From the NCBI GenBank assembly GCA_002840835.1, contig PHCQ01000014.1, positions 82,704 through 146,703 on the forward strand: a stretch of 64,000 nt of DNA, in the 5' to 3' direction. Both the position numbers and the translations under genes were made by a program. Under the pieces are notes generated by a model, which saw only the letters and a list, made by a program, of their open reading frames with translations, was not told where the DNA came from and ran no database searches. Positions 16,816 to 26,020 of the stretch are shown in pieces (the first letter of the stretch is position 1; every line of letters begins with the position of its first letter). Source of the DNA: Betaproteobacteria bacterium HGW-Betaproteobacteria-16. GTDB taxonomy: Bacteria; Pseudomonadota; Gammaproteobacteria; Burkholderiales; Burkholderiaceae_C.

Positions 16816-17676
16816 ATGAACCGTCTGCTCCCCCGACTGCTGCTCACGCCTGCCGTGGCCACGCTCTTCCTGTGGATGATCGTGCCGCTGGTGATGACGA
16901 TCTATTTCAGCCTCATCCGCTACAACCTGCTGCAGCCAGACCAGTCAGGATTCATCGGCCTGGAGAACTTCGAATACTTCGTCACCGACCCTTCGTTCGG
17001 AGCCGCAGTGTGGAACACGATCCTGCTGCTTGGCAGCGTGATCCTGATCACCGTGGTCTTCGGGGTGGCGATCGCACTGCTGATCAACGAGCCTTTTGCC
17101 GGTCGCGGTCTGGTGCGCGTTTTGCTGATTTCGCCCTTCTTCGTCATGCCCACCGTCAATGCGCTGATGTGGAAAAACATGATGATGAACCCCATCTACG
17201 GTGTGTTGGCACAGGTGTGGCTGTTTTTCGGCGCCACCCCGGTCGACTGGCTCACCGACCACCCGCTGTTTTCCATCATCGTGATGGTGTCGTGGCAGTG
17301 GCTGCCGTTTGCCACGCTGATCTTCATGACCGCATTGCAGAGCATGGACCGCGAGCAGCTAGAGGCCGCCCGCATGGACGGCGCCACCTACGGCCAGCAA
17401 TTGCGCTACCTCTACATCCCGCATCTGGGCCGATCCGTGGCCGTGGTGGTGATGATCGAGCTGATCTTCCTGCTCAGTGTGTTTGCCGAGATCTACACCA
17501 CCACAGCCGGTGGCCCGGGTGATGCCAGCACCAACGTGGCCTTCCTGATCTTCAAGCAGGCACTGCTGAATTTTGATGCCGGTGTCGCCTCTGCCGGCGC
17601 CCTGTTCGCCATCGTGATGGCGAACGTCGCCGCGATCTTCCTGATCCGCATGGTCGGGAAAAACCTGGACAAGTGA
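16816..17676 (+). CDS. polyol ABC transporter permease (SmoF/MtlF type)
   Basis: The 286-residue inner-membrane protein has six predicted helices and a MalF-like organisation. The EAA loop reads EAARMDGATYGQQLRYLYIPHLG at about 188-210, which docks with the ATPase. It pairs with the permease encoded 9 bases downstream to form the channel. Its repeat-flanked position after the binding-protein gene is normal for CUT1 sugar operons. Confidence 0.93.
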   Translation: MNRLLPRLLLTPAVATLFLWMIVPLVMTIYFSLIRYNLLQPDQSGFIGLENFEYFVTDPSFGAAVWNTILLLGSVILITVVFGVAIALLINEPFAGRGLVRVLLISPFFVMPTVNALMWKNMMMNPIYGVLAQVWLFFGATPVDWLTDHPLFSIIVMVSWQWLPFATLIFMTALQSMDREQLEAARMDGATYGQQLRYLYIPHLGRSVAVVVMIELIFLLSVFAEIYTTTAGGPGDASTNVAFLIFKQALLNFDAGVASAGALFAIVMANVAAIFLIRMVGKNLDK

Positions 17677-17685
17677 GCGCATCCC

Positions 17686-18516
17686 ATGCCACGTCAACCC
17701 ACTTTCACCCCCGCCTACCTCGTGCGCTCCGTTGGAGCCTGGGCCGTGGCCCTGCTGCTCTTCTTCCCGCTGGGCTGGCTGCTGCTGACCGCGTTCAAGA
17801 CCGAACTGCAGGCCATTGCCGTGCCGCCCGAGCTGTTCTTCAGCCCCACGCTGGAGAACTTCCACGAGGTGCAGGAACGCAGCGACTACCTGCACTACGC
17901 CTGGAATTCGGTGGTCACCAGCGTGGTGTCCACCCTGTTCGGCCTGGCCATTGCAGCGCCGGCGGCCTATGCCATGGCCTTTCACAAAGGCAAGCGCGAC
18001 AAGGACATCCTGATGTGGATGCTGTCCACCAAGATGATGCCGGCCGTGGGTGCCCTGGTACCGATCTATGTGATCGCACAGAAGAGCCACCTGCTCGACA
18101 CCCAGCTCGCGCTCATCATCGTGTTCACCCTGTCCAACCTGCCCATCATGGTGTGGATGCTGTATTCGTCCTTCAAGGAGATTCCGAACGAGATCCTGGA
18201 GGCCGCGCGCATGGACGGCGCCACGCTCTGGCAGGAGGCCACCAAAGTGTTGCTGCCGCTGGGCATGGGCGGCCTCGCGTCTACCGGCCTGCTGTGTCTG
18301 GTGCTGAGCTGGAACGAAGCCTTCTGGAGCCTCAACCTTACCGCCGCCAAGGGAGGCACCCTGGCCACGCTGATTGCCAGCTACTCCAGCCCTGAAGGTC
18401 TGTTCTGGGCCAAGCTGTCAGCCGCCTCGCTGATGGCCATTGCGCCCATCGTGGTCTTTGGCTGGTTCAGCCAGAAGCAACTCGTCCAGGGTCTGACCTT
18501 CGGCGCCGTCAAGTAA
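17686..18516 (+). CDS. polyol ABC transporter permease (SmoG/MtlG type)
   Basis: The 276-residue MalG-like permease has six helices and the EAA loop EAARMDGATLWQEATKVLLPLG at about 173-194. The N-terminal hydrophobic segment (about 12-33) is followed by a long periplasmic loop. It ends QGLTFGAVK, a C-terminus common in mannitol/sorbitol MtlG/SmoG proteins and consistent with polyol transport. The upstream permease ends 9 bases before it and the ATPase gene begins 20 bases after. Confidence 0.93.
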   Translation: MPRQPTFTPAYLVRSVGAWAVALLLFFPLGWLLLTAFKTELQAIAVPPELFFSPTLENFHEVQERSDYLHYAWNSVVTSVVSTLFGLAIAAPAAYAMAFHKGKRDKDILMWMLSTKMMPAVGALVPIYVIAQKSHLLDTQLALIIVFTLSNLPIMVWMLYSSFKEIPNEILEAARMDGATLWQEATKVLLPLGMGGLASTGLLCLVLSWNEAFWSLNLTAAKGGTLATLIASYSSPEGLFWAKLSAASLMAIAPIVVFGWFSQKQLVQGLTFGAVK

Positions 18517-18536
18517 CCATCTTCAGGACAAGAACC

Positions 18537-19592
<1,056 letters not shown>

Positions 19593-19626
19593 CCCAGCAC
19601 CCTCACCTTTGTCATTCACTCAAACC

Positions 19627-20367
19627 ATGAGTCAAGCACAAGCTCAAGCACTTGCCGGTCAGGTCGCTGCCATCACGGGCGCAGCATCGGGCATCGGTTT
19701 CGCCAGTGCGCAGGCCATGGTGGCAGCGGGCGCGCAGGTCGTGCTGATCGACCGCGACTCCGCTGCATTGGCCAGGGCCTGCGAGTCCCTGGGCGCCGCC
19801 GCCCTGCCCCTGGTGCTGGACCTGCTGGACCCTGATCAGTGCACAGCCATGCCAGCGCAGGTGCTCGCCCTGGCCGGCCGGCTTGATGTGTTTCACGCCA
19901 ACGCCGGCCTTTACGTGGGCGGCGACCTCATCGACGCCAGCGACGAAGCCATCGACCGCATGCTGCACCTGAACATCAATGTGGTCATGAAGAACGTGCG
20001 CGGCGTGCTGCCGCACATGATCGAACGCGGCAGCGGCGACATCATCGTCACGAGCTCGCTGGCCGCCCACTTTCCCACACCCTGGGAACCGGTCTACGCC
20101 TCGTCCAAATGGGCCATCAACTGCTTTGTGCAGACCGTGCGCAGACAGGTCTTCAAACACGGCATCCGGGTGGGCGCGATCTCGCCCGGCCCGGTGATCA
20201 CCTCACTGCTGGCCGACTGGCCCGCCGACAAGCTGCAGGAGGCCAAGGCCAACGGCTGCCTGATCGAAGCATCGGAAGTGGCCGAGGTCGTGCTCTTCAT
20301 GCTCACACGACCGCGCGGCATGACGATCCGCGACGTCGTGATGATGCCCACCCAGTTCGATCTCTGA
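19627..20367 (+). CDS. polyol SDR dehydrogenase (sorbitol/galactitol type)
   Basis: The 246-residue short-chain dehydrogenase has the cofactor motif TGAASGIGFASAQAM, the HANAGLYVGG segment, a catalytic Ser in TSSLAAHF and YASSKWA (Tyr-x-x-x-Lys). Together with operon context it probably oxidises a hexitol to a ketose. I chose the ATG at 19627; a TTG 18 bases upstream would add only six residues. It lies between the ATPase and the second dehydrogenase, so the operon encodes two polyol oxidation steps of different folds. Confidence 0.88.
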   Translation: MSQAQAQALAGQVAAITGAASGIGFASAQAMVAAGAQVVLIDRDSAALARACESLGAAALPLVLDLLDPDQCTAMPAQVLALAGRLDVFHANAGLYVGGDLIDASDEAIDRMLHLNINVVMKNVRGVLPHMIERGSGDIIVTSSLAAHFPTPWEPVYASSKWAINCFVQTVRRQVFKHGIRVGAISPGPVITSLLADWPADKLQEAKANGCLIEASEVAEVVLFMLTRPRGMTIRDVVMMPTQFDL

Positions 20368-20428
20368 CCGCCCCCTTGATTCACATCGCTCCGTTTTCGA
20401 CACCCTGCCCCAAGGGTCATTGCTCACC

Positions 20429-21847
20429 ATGAACACCATACTGCACCTGGGCCTGGGCTCGTTCCATCGCGCGCACCAGGCCGTTTATGTCCATCAGCTG
20501 CGGCAGCTTGGCGACAAGCGCTGGCGCATCGCCGCAGGCAACCTGCGCCCCGACATGCAGGACACCATCGCTGCACTGCAGTCACAGGGTGGCGCCTACA
20601 CGCTGGAAACCGTGACGCCGCAAGGCGAGCGCAGCTACACGCGCATCACCTCGATTGAACAGGTGATCCCCTGCCAGGCCGATCTGTCGCCCCTGGTGGC
20701 CGTGGGCGCCGACCCTGCCACACGCATCATTTCTTTCACCGTCACCGAAGCGGGCTACTACCTCGACGCAAAAAACCGCCTTGACTGGGCCGGATTCCCG
20801 GAACTGCGCGCCGACCTGGAGGCCATGAAAGCGGGCCAGGTCGGCCACACGCTCTACGGCGCCCTGGTCACCCTGCTGCGAGCGAGGGTGAAGGCTGGTG
20901 CCGGTCCTGTCACGCTGCTGAACTGCGACAACCTGCGCCACAATGGTGAACGCGCGCGCAGCGGTCTGCTGCAGTTCATCGACGCGCTGGGCGACTCGCG
21001 CCTCAAAGCCTGGGTCGAAGCCCAGACCAGCAGCCCCAACGCCATGGTGGACCGCATCACGCCCCGCCCCTCGCCCGACGTGGTCCAGCGCGTCACAACC
21101 GCCACCGGTGAACACGACCCAGCCGCGCTCATGGCCGAGAGCTTCATCCAGTGGGTGATTGAAGATAATTTCATCGCTGGCCGGCCTGACTGGGAGCGCG
21201 TCGGCGTGGAGATGGTGGAGTCCGTGGATGCCTTTGAGGAAGCCAAGATCCGCTTGCTCAACGCCTCACACAGTTGCATCGCCTGGGCCGGCACCCTGCT
21301 GGGCTTGCGCTACATCCATGAAGGCACGCAGCATGCGGTGATCCGCCGCTTCGCCTACGATTACGTCACCGATGACGTGATTCCCGTACTGGACACCCCG
21401 GAAAATCCCTGCCCCATCCACCTGCCCTCCTACCGAGATGTGGTGCTTGACCGTTTCAGCAACCCCGCGATTGCCGACACCAACCAGCGTGTGGCCATGG
21501 ACGGCTTCAGCAAGATTCCGGGCTTCATCGTGCCAACCATCCGTGAGCGCCTGGCCCGGAGCGAGAGCATCGAAAGTGTGGCCATGCTGCCAGCGCTCTT
21601 TCTGGCCTACCTGCAGCGCTGGCACGCCGGGCAGCTTCCCTACATCTATCAGGACCAGGCCATGAAACCCGACACCGCACACGCCATCTGCGAAGCGGCC
21701 GACCCGGTGGCCGCATTCTGTGCCGAGCACACGCTGTGGGCCGAACTCGCCGCAGACGCCCGCCTGGTGGATGCGGTGCGCCGCGCCCGCGACCGGGTGA
21801 ATCGTTTTGTCACCGCCCACACCGGCGTCGGTCCGGTTGCTGTCTGA
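20429..21847 (+). CDS. mannitol 2-dehydrogenase / D-arabinitol 4-dehydrogenase family protein
   Basis: The 472-residue long-chain polyol dehydrogenase has the N-terminal Rossmann motif LHLGLGSFHRAHQAVY and the family signature KIRLLNASHSCIAW near residue 272. The Lys, Asn and His of that signature are the catalytic residues known from Pseudomonas mannitol 2-dehydrogenase. The protein probably converts mannitol to fructose or arabinitol to xylulose with NAD. I took the ATG at 20429 because a TTG nine bases upstream has no better ribosome site. No fructokinase or xylulokinase gene is adjacent, so the next step must be encoded elsewhere. Confidence 0.9.
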   Translation: MNTILHLGLGSFHRAHQAVYVHQLRQLGDKRWRIAAGNLRPDMQDTIAALQSQGGAYTLETVTPQGERSYTRITSIEQVIPCQADLSPLVAVGADPATRIISFTVTEAGYYLDAKNRLDWAGFPELRADLEAMKAGQVGHTLYGALVTLLRARVKAGAGPVTLLNCDNLRHNGERARSGLLQFIDALGDSRLKAWVEAQTSSPNAMVDRITPRPSPDVVQRVTTATGEHDPAALMAESFIQWVIEDNFIAGRPDWERVGVEMVESVDAFEEAKIRLLNASHSCIAWAGTLLGLRYIHEGTQHAVIRRFAYDYVTDDVIPVLDTPENPCPIHLPSYRDVVLDRFSNPAIADTNQRVAMDGFSKIPGFIVPTIRERLARSESIESVAMLPALFLAYLQRWHAGQLPYIYQDQAMKPDTAHAICEAADPVAAFCAEHTLWAELAADARLVDAVRRARDRVNRFVTAHTGVGPVAV

Positions 21848-21873
21848 CGCGGATCACCTCGCAGGGGAACACC

Positions 21874-22809
21874 ATGACCGTCCGCAGCCGCAGTGCCCCG
21901 CGCCAGATCAGACCCGAGCTGGAACACGAGCTGGCGCGCTCGCCCAACCTGGGCTATGAGTCGCCAGTCGACGTGGGTTTTGTGCGATGTCTGGCGCATG
22001 GCTTTCCCACGCCGCTGGCGCGCTGGCACTACCACGACGAATACGAACTGCATCTGATCACCAGCACCAGCGGCAAGGTGTTCGTGGGCGACTGGATCGG
22101 CACGTTCCAGCCTGGCCAGGTGGTGCTCACCGGCCCACGCCTGCCCCACAACTGGGTCAGCATGGACGTGCCTGAAGGCGGGGTGGCCCAGCGTGATCTG
22201 GTGATCCAGTTCACCCATGAGCCGCTGGCGCAAGCTTCCGAAACCATCCCCGAATTGCGCGAAGTGCTGCCCCTGCTGGAGCGGGCCAAACACGGTATCG
22301 AGTTCTTCGGCCTCTCTGAATCCGCTGAACAGCACTGGCACCGCGTGAAAGCCGCACGGGGTCTGCGCCGCCTCATCGCGTTCTGCGACTACCTGGCCGA
22401 TCTCGCCGCCTGCACCGACTACCGCCAGCTCTCCAGCGTACAGTTGCAGAGCGACGACGACGACGCCTCCATTGACCAGATCCACGATGTGGTCAGCCGC
22501 ATCACCAACCACCTGGCCGACGAACACTCCGCAGCCGCGCTGGCCGCCGAGTTGGGAATGAGTGAAAGCCGGTTCAGCCGTTTCTTCCGCAAGGCCACCG
22601 GCAACACCTTCACCGATTTTGTGAACCGCGTGCGCATCAGCAGGGCCTGCCAGTTGCTCATGGACACCGATCAGCAGGTCACGCACATCTGCTTTGAGGT
22701 GGGTTTCAACAACGTGGCCAACTTCAACCGGCGCTTTCTGGAAATGAAAGGCATGACGCCCTCGGAATTCCGCAAGCAGTCCCTGAGCCGGTTCCGCGGC
22801 GCGGCATAA
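21874..22809 (+). CDS. AraC-family regulator of the polyol operon
   Basis: The 311-residue protein has an N-terminal cupin-like sensor domain (HYHDEYELHLITSTSGKVFVGD) and a C-terminal AraC DNA-binding domain. That domain has two helix-turn-helix units, AAALAAELGMSESRFSRFFR and ICFEVGFNNVANFNRRF. The gene follows the dehydrogenase by 26 bases on the same strand, which suggests autoregulated activation in the same transcript. Direct repeats before the first gene of the operon (15193-15267) are candidate binding sites. MtlR-type activators of pseudomonads are the nearest known parallel. Confidence 0.92.
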   Translation: MTVRSRSAPRQIRPELEHELARSPNLGYESPVDVGFVRCLAHGFPTPLARWHYHDEYELHLITSTSGKVFVGDWIGTFQPGQVVLTGPRLPHNWVSMDVPEGGVAQRDLVIQFTHEPLAQASETIPELREVLPLLERAKHGIEFFGLSESAEQHWHRVKAARGLRRLIAFCDYLADLAACTDYRQLSSVQLQSDDDDASIDQIHDVVSRITNHLADEHSAAALAAELGMSESRFSRFFRKATGNTFTDFVNRVRISRACQLLMDTDQQVTHICFEVGFNNVANFNRRFLEMKGMTPSEFRKQSLSRFRGAA

Positions 22810-22827
22810 GAGCCAGGGCAACAAGGT

Positions 22828-25800
22828 TCAGGAAGGGGCTGACGGGCAAAGCTCCGCCTGCGCGTTGGCCAGGTGCGGCACGAGAATGGGCCCCATTGAA
22901 CTCAAGATCTGCACCGGCAGTCCGGAAGTGAACCGGTACCTTGCGGCATTCGGTCCGACCACGTACGCGGTCACGGTGCCGAAATAGCGCGGACCCAGAT
23001 GGAACACAAAGGTGGCCGTTCGGTTAAGCGAAAGTGCGGCGCGCCCGCGCACGACCACGCGGTTGTCGCCGGTGCCGGTCTTGCCCCCCGGCGACAGGTC
23101 TTCACCGCCGTCAGCCCGAAAGCTGCCCGCAAGGCGGCGCGCCGTGCCTCGTTCCACCACGTCAGACAAGGCTTGCTGCAGCGCCCGGGCCACCTCTGGC
23201 GCCATCACACGTTCGCCTGCCACGGAGCCCCTCGCCAGCGAGGTGGCCCAGGGCGTGCCGTTGGCAAACTGCACGCCTGTCAGGTGACGGGTCGGTAGGC
23301 GCACACCGTCGTTGAGGATGATGCCCATCAGATCGGCAAGAGCCGCCGGACGGTCACCGGAGCTGCCCAGCGCCGTGGCCAATGAGGGCACCAGGTGGCC
23401 AAACGGATAGCCCAGCCGGGTCCAACGCTGATGGATCTCCAGGAAGGCCTCCACTTCCAGCAGGGTGTAGATGCGTGTGTCCTGCGCACTCTTGACGCGG
23501 GACCGAAACAACCAGCCGTAGACCGCCTGCCGTTCGCTTTTGCTGGCGCTCAAAGCATCGCTCAAGGTGGCTGCGGGGTTCTGAAGGCGATACGCGACCA
23601 GCCAGAGTTCCAGCGGGTGCACACCGGCCAGGTAGCCGCGGTCGGGCAGATCCAAAGTTTCGGGTGCGAAGCGACTGTAAAGACGCTCCACACGGACGGG
23701 ACCAGGGGCTTTTTCGCCGAGACGTTCGCGCAGAAAGGCGCTCAGCGCCTCCAGCGAAGCGTCCGGCTCCAGGTAACGAAACACGGCCGTCAGACGCTCG
23801 GGTGTGGGACGCAGCCCTTCGAGAAGCATCGAACGCAGTTCCGCAGCGGTGCGCGGTTCCAGTTTGCGCCAGAAACGGCGCAGAAAGGTCTGCCCCTCCC
23901 GATCGGCAAAGCGAGCAAGGTAAACCTCACGGCGCGGGTCGCTGTCGTCTTCGAGCAATCGCGCGGTGCTGCCTGGCACTTGGTACATGGTGTGGCGGAC
24001 GACTTCCCGCATCAGTCGCACGAACGGCAGGTTGATGGAGGCCTGCATCGCTTCCCGCAGGGTCGGCGAGCGTGAGTTGTCGTCGGCGTTGAAATTGTTG
24101 AAGGTGTGCATGCCTCCACCGGTGAAGAAGCGCTCGCCGGGGTCGGCCGAAAACCGCCGCTCCAGCGCGGCGTGGAGCATGGCGTCGAGGCTGCTGTCTT
24201 TCGCGTGACTGAGGTGCTGCACAGCCCAGCGCGTGAGCGTGTCCTGCCCGTCAAAGGCGCTGGCCCGCAGGCTTTCCGCATCCAGGGGGGCCAGGCGGGT
24301 GTGCAGCTCAGCCACCAGTTCCAGGTAGGTGGCCAACACGCGCAGCTTGGCGGTGGAGCCCAGTTCGAGCTTGCTGCCCTCGTTGATGTCCAGCGGCTGG
24401 GCTGTGGTGTCGGTCTGCACTCGCACCAGATTGCCCTGGTCTGTGCGCTCCAACAAGGTGAAGCTGTAGCTCACCTCGCTCAGCGTGGCGGGCTGCAGCA
24501 AACGTTCGCCGATAAGGCCCTGCGAGCGCGCAAAGCCTGCATCGCTCAGGCGTCCCAGGTAGTCACTGACGGCATCCTGCAGTTCGCCATGGAGCGTGGT
24601 GTCCACGCTGGCATCCAGTCGGTCCAGGCTGTGGAGCGACGTGCCCAGCCAGGTCGCCAGGCGGCTGCGCGCCACGGCACTGCCTTTTCCGTGGTGGGTG
24701 GGCAGCAGAGGTGGATCGATAGCCATGTCGCGGAAACCGAGTCGTTGCCCCAATGCGGCGTCGCGCCAGCCGGTATCGATGATGCCTTCGGTAGCCAGCA
24801 GGCGCAGGTAGGCGTCGGTCGTGGCCTCGAGGTCATCGCGTCCCTGGGCGAGGTACCACGAGGGACGACGGTGCGCCACCAAGAGGGCCACCACCTGACG
24901 CAGGATCTGGCCACGCTCGGTCTGGTTCTCGCCCAGGCCCTCTCCAGGCGTGAGCAGGAAACGGGCGCGGTCGAGGTCGGTACCAAACCACACCCACAAA
25001 CCATCTGCGAGCCCATGCACTTCGCCATGGCGCGGTGCGGCCGACAGCGGAACGGTATTGAGATAGTCGAGCAAAACCTGGCGCCGCACCGGCAGCGTGT
25101 CCTTGCCTCGCTGGTAGGCACGCACCGCAGCCGACACCATCTGCCGCAGCTTTTCGCGCTCGTTGTGGGTGATGCCGGCTGGCGAGTGCCGGTATTTTTC
25201 GACCTGTGTGGCCAGGGTGCTGCCACCGGGCGTGTCGACCTCGGCGTGGAGGCGGTTGCCGAGCTGTCCCAGCACAGCCCGGGTGAAACGCACCCAGTCG
25301 ACAGCCGGGTTCAGATTCGGTCGCTGGGGATCAAGCAGGTCGCGGTTCTCGATGAACAACAGCGACTGCGCGACCACTGGCGGCACGCTGTCCAGCCGCT
25401 CGAACTGGCGATGGGGGTAGCGGAAGCGATGAAGCGAGTTGTAGCGGCAGTCGAACACAGTCAGCCCGGCCTGTGTCTTTTCGGCATAAGGGGCGTACAG
25501 GCCGCGATCCAGGTACGCGAGCAGAGCCGGGTTGTGTCTCGCCTGCTCCGTGACTTCGAAGCCGCGGGTCTGGAGGCTGGCGAGGAATGCAGGAATGCGG
25601 GTGTAGCCCAGGCGTTCATCGAACGGGCCGTGTTTGGGAAACCGAATGTGCTCGCTGGGCCCAGGTGCCACCTCAAACGCCATTGGAGCGGCGTAGCGCT
25701 CCAGCGCCCAAGCCTGCCAGCGAGACGTGCGTGCTTCGTGCGACAACAGCAAGACAGCCAGCATGGCCACCAACAGCACGGTGCCCCAGACCAACAACCA

Positions 25801-25887
25801 CAGGCGTGAGCGCCTGCGTCGACCGAGCTCGACCGAGTGTTCGCTGAAGGCCGTTTGGCCGCTCTCCCGGAAAGGCGTCTCGCTCAT
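22828..25887 (-). CDS. divergent class A penicillin-binding protein (GT51 plus transpeptidase)
   Basis: The roughly 1019-residue protein has an N-terminal membrane helix (about 29-49), a GT51-like transglycosylase region (about 150-310) and a long transpeptidase domain. All three transpeptidase motifs remain: SxxK as STAK near 510, SxN as SIN near 615 and KTGT near 935. In the glycosyltransferase part the usual EDxxFxxH motif is replaced by ENRDLLDPQ around Glu180, although GGSTLATQ (221-228) is kept, so activity there may be altered. A long insertion separates SIN from KTGT. I chose the ATG at 25887 over 25956 because the longer start adds an unlike tail. It is divergent from a standard PBP1A gene. 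Confidence 0.85.
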   Translation of the reverse strand: MSETPFRESGQTAFSEHSVELGRRRRSRLWLLVWGTVLLVAMLAVLLLSHEARTSRWQAWALERYAAPMAFEVAPGPSEHIRFPKHGPFDERLGYTRIPAFLASLQTRGFEVTEQARHNPALLAYLDRGLYAPYAEKTQAGLTVFDCRYNSLHRFRYPHRQFERLDSVPPVVAQSLLFIENRDLLDPQRPNLNPAVDWVRFTRAVLGQLGNRLHAEVDTPGGSTLATQVEKYRHSPAGITHNEREKLRQMVSAAVRAYQRGKDTLPVRRQVLLDYLNTVPLSAAPRHGEVHGLADGLWVWFGTDLDRARFLLTPGEGLGENQTERGQILRQVVALLVAHRRPSWYLAQGRDDLEATTDAYLRLLATEGIIDTGWRDAALGQRLGFRDMAIDPPLLPTHHGKGSAVARSRLATWLGTSLHSLDRLDASVDTTLHGELQDAVSDYLGRLSDAGFARSQGLIGERLLQPATLSEVSYSFTLLERTDQGNLVRVQTDTTAQPLDINEGSKLELGSTAKLRVLATYLELVAELHTRLAPLDAESLRASAFDGQDTLTRWAVQHLSHAKDSSLDAMLHAALERRFSADPGERFFTGGGMHTFNNFNADDNSRSPTLREAMQASINLPFVRLMREVVRHTMYQVPGSTARLLEDDSDPRREVYLARFADREGQTFLRRFWRKLEPRTAAELRSMLLEGLRPTPERLTAVFRYLEPDASLEALSAFLRERLGEKAPGPVRVERLYSRFAPETLDLPDRGYLAGVHPLELWLVAYRLQNPAATLSDALSASKSERQAVYGWLFRSRVKSAQDTRIYTLLEVEAFLEIHQRWTRLGYPFGHLVPSLATALGSSGDRPAALADLMGIILNDGVRLPTRHLTGVQFANGTPWATSLARGSVAGERVMAPEVARALQQALSDVVERGTARRLAGSFRADGGEDLSPGGKTGTGDNRVVVRGRAALSLNRTATFVFHLGPRYFGTVTAYVVGPNAARYRFTSGLPVQILSSMGPILVPHLANAQAELCPSAPS

Positions 25888-26020
25888 GAAGGCTCTGTCT
25901 GCAGTATGAGCGCCATTGTGTGCTGACAGGCCAACAATCCGTGTGTCGAAAAACACGACTGCACACTCAGTTACTTACTTCGCAATGGCAGGGTGACCCA
26001 GCGCCGGATAATCCCTCTCC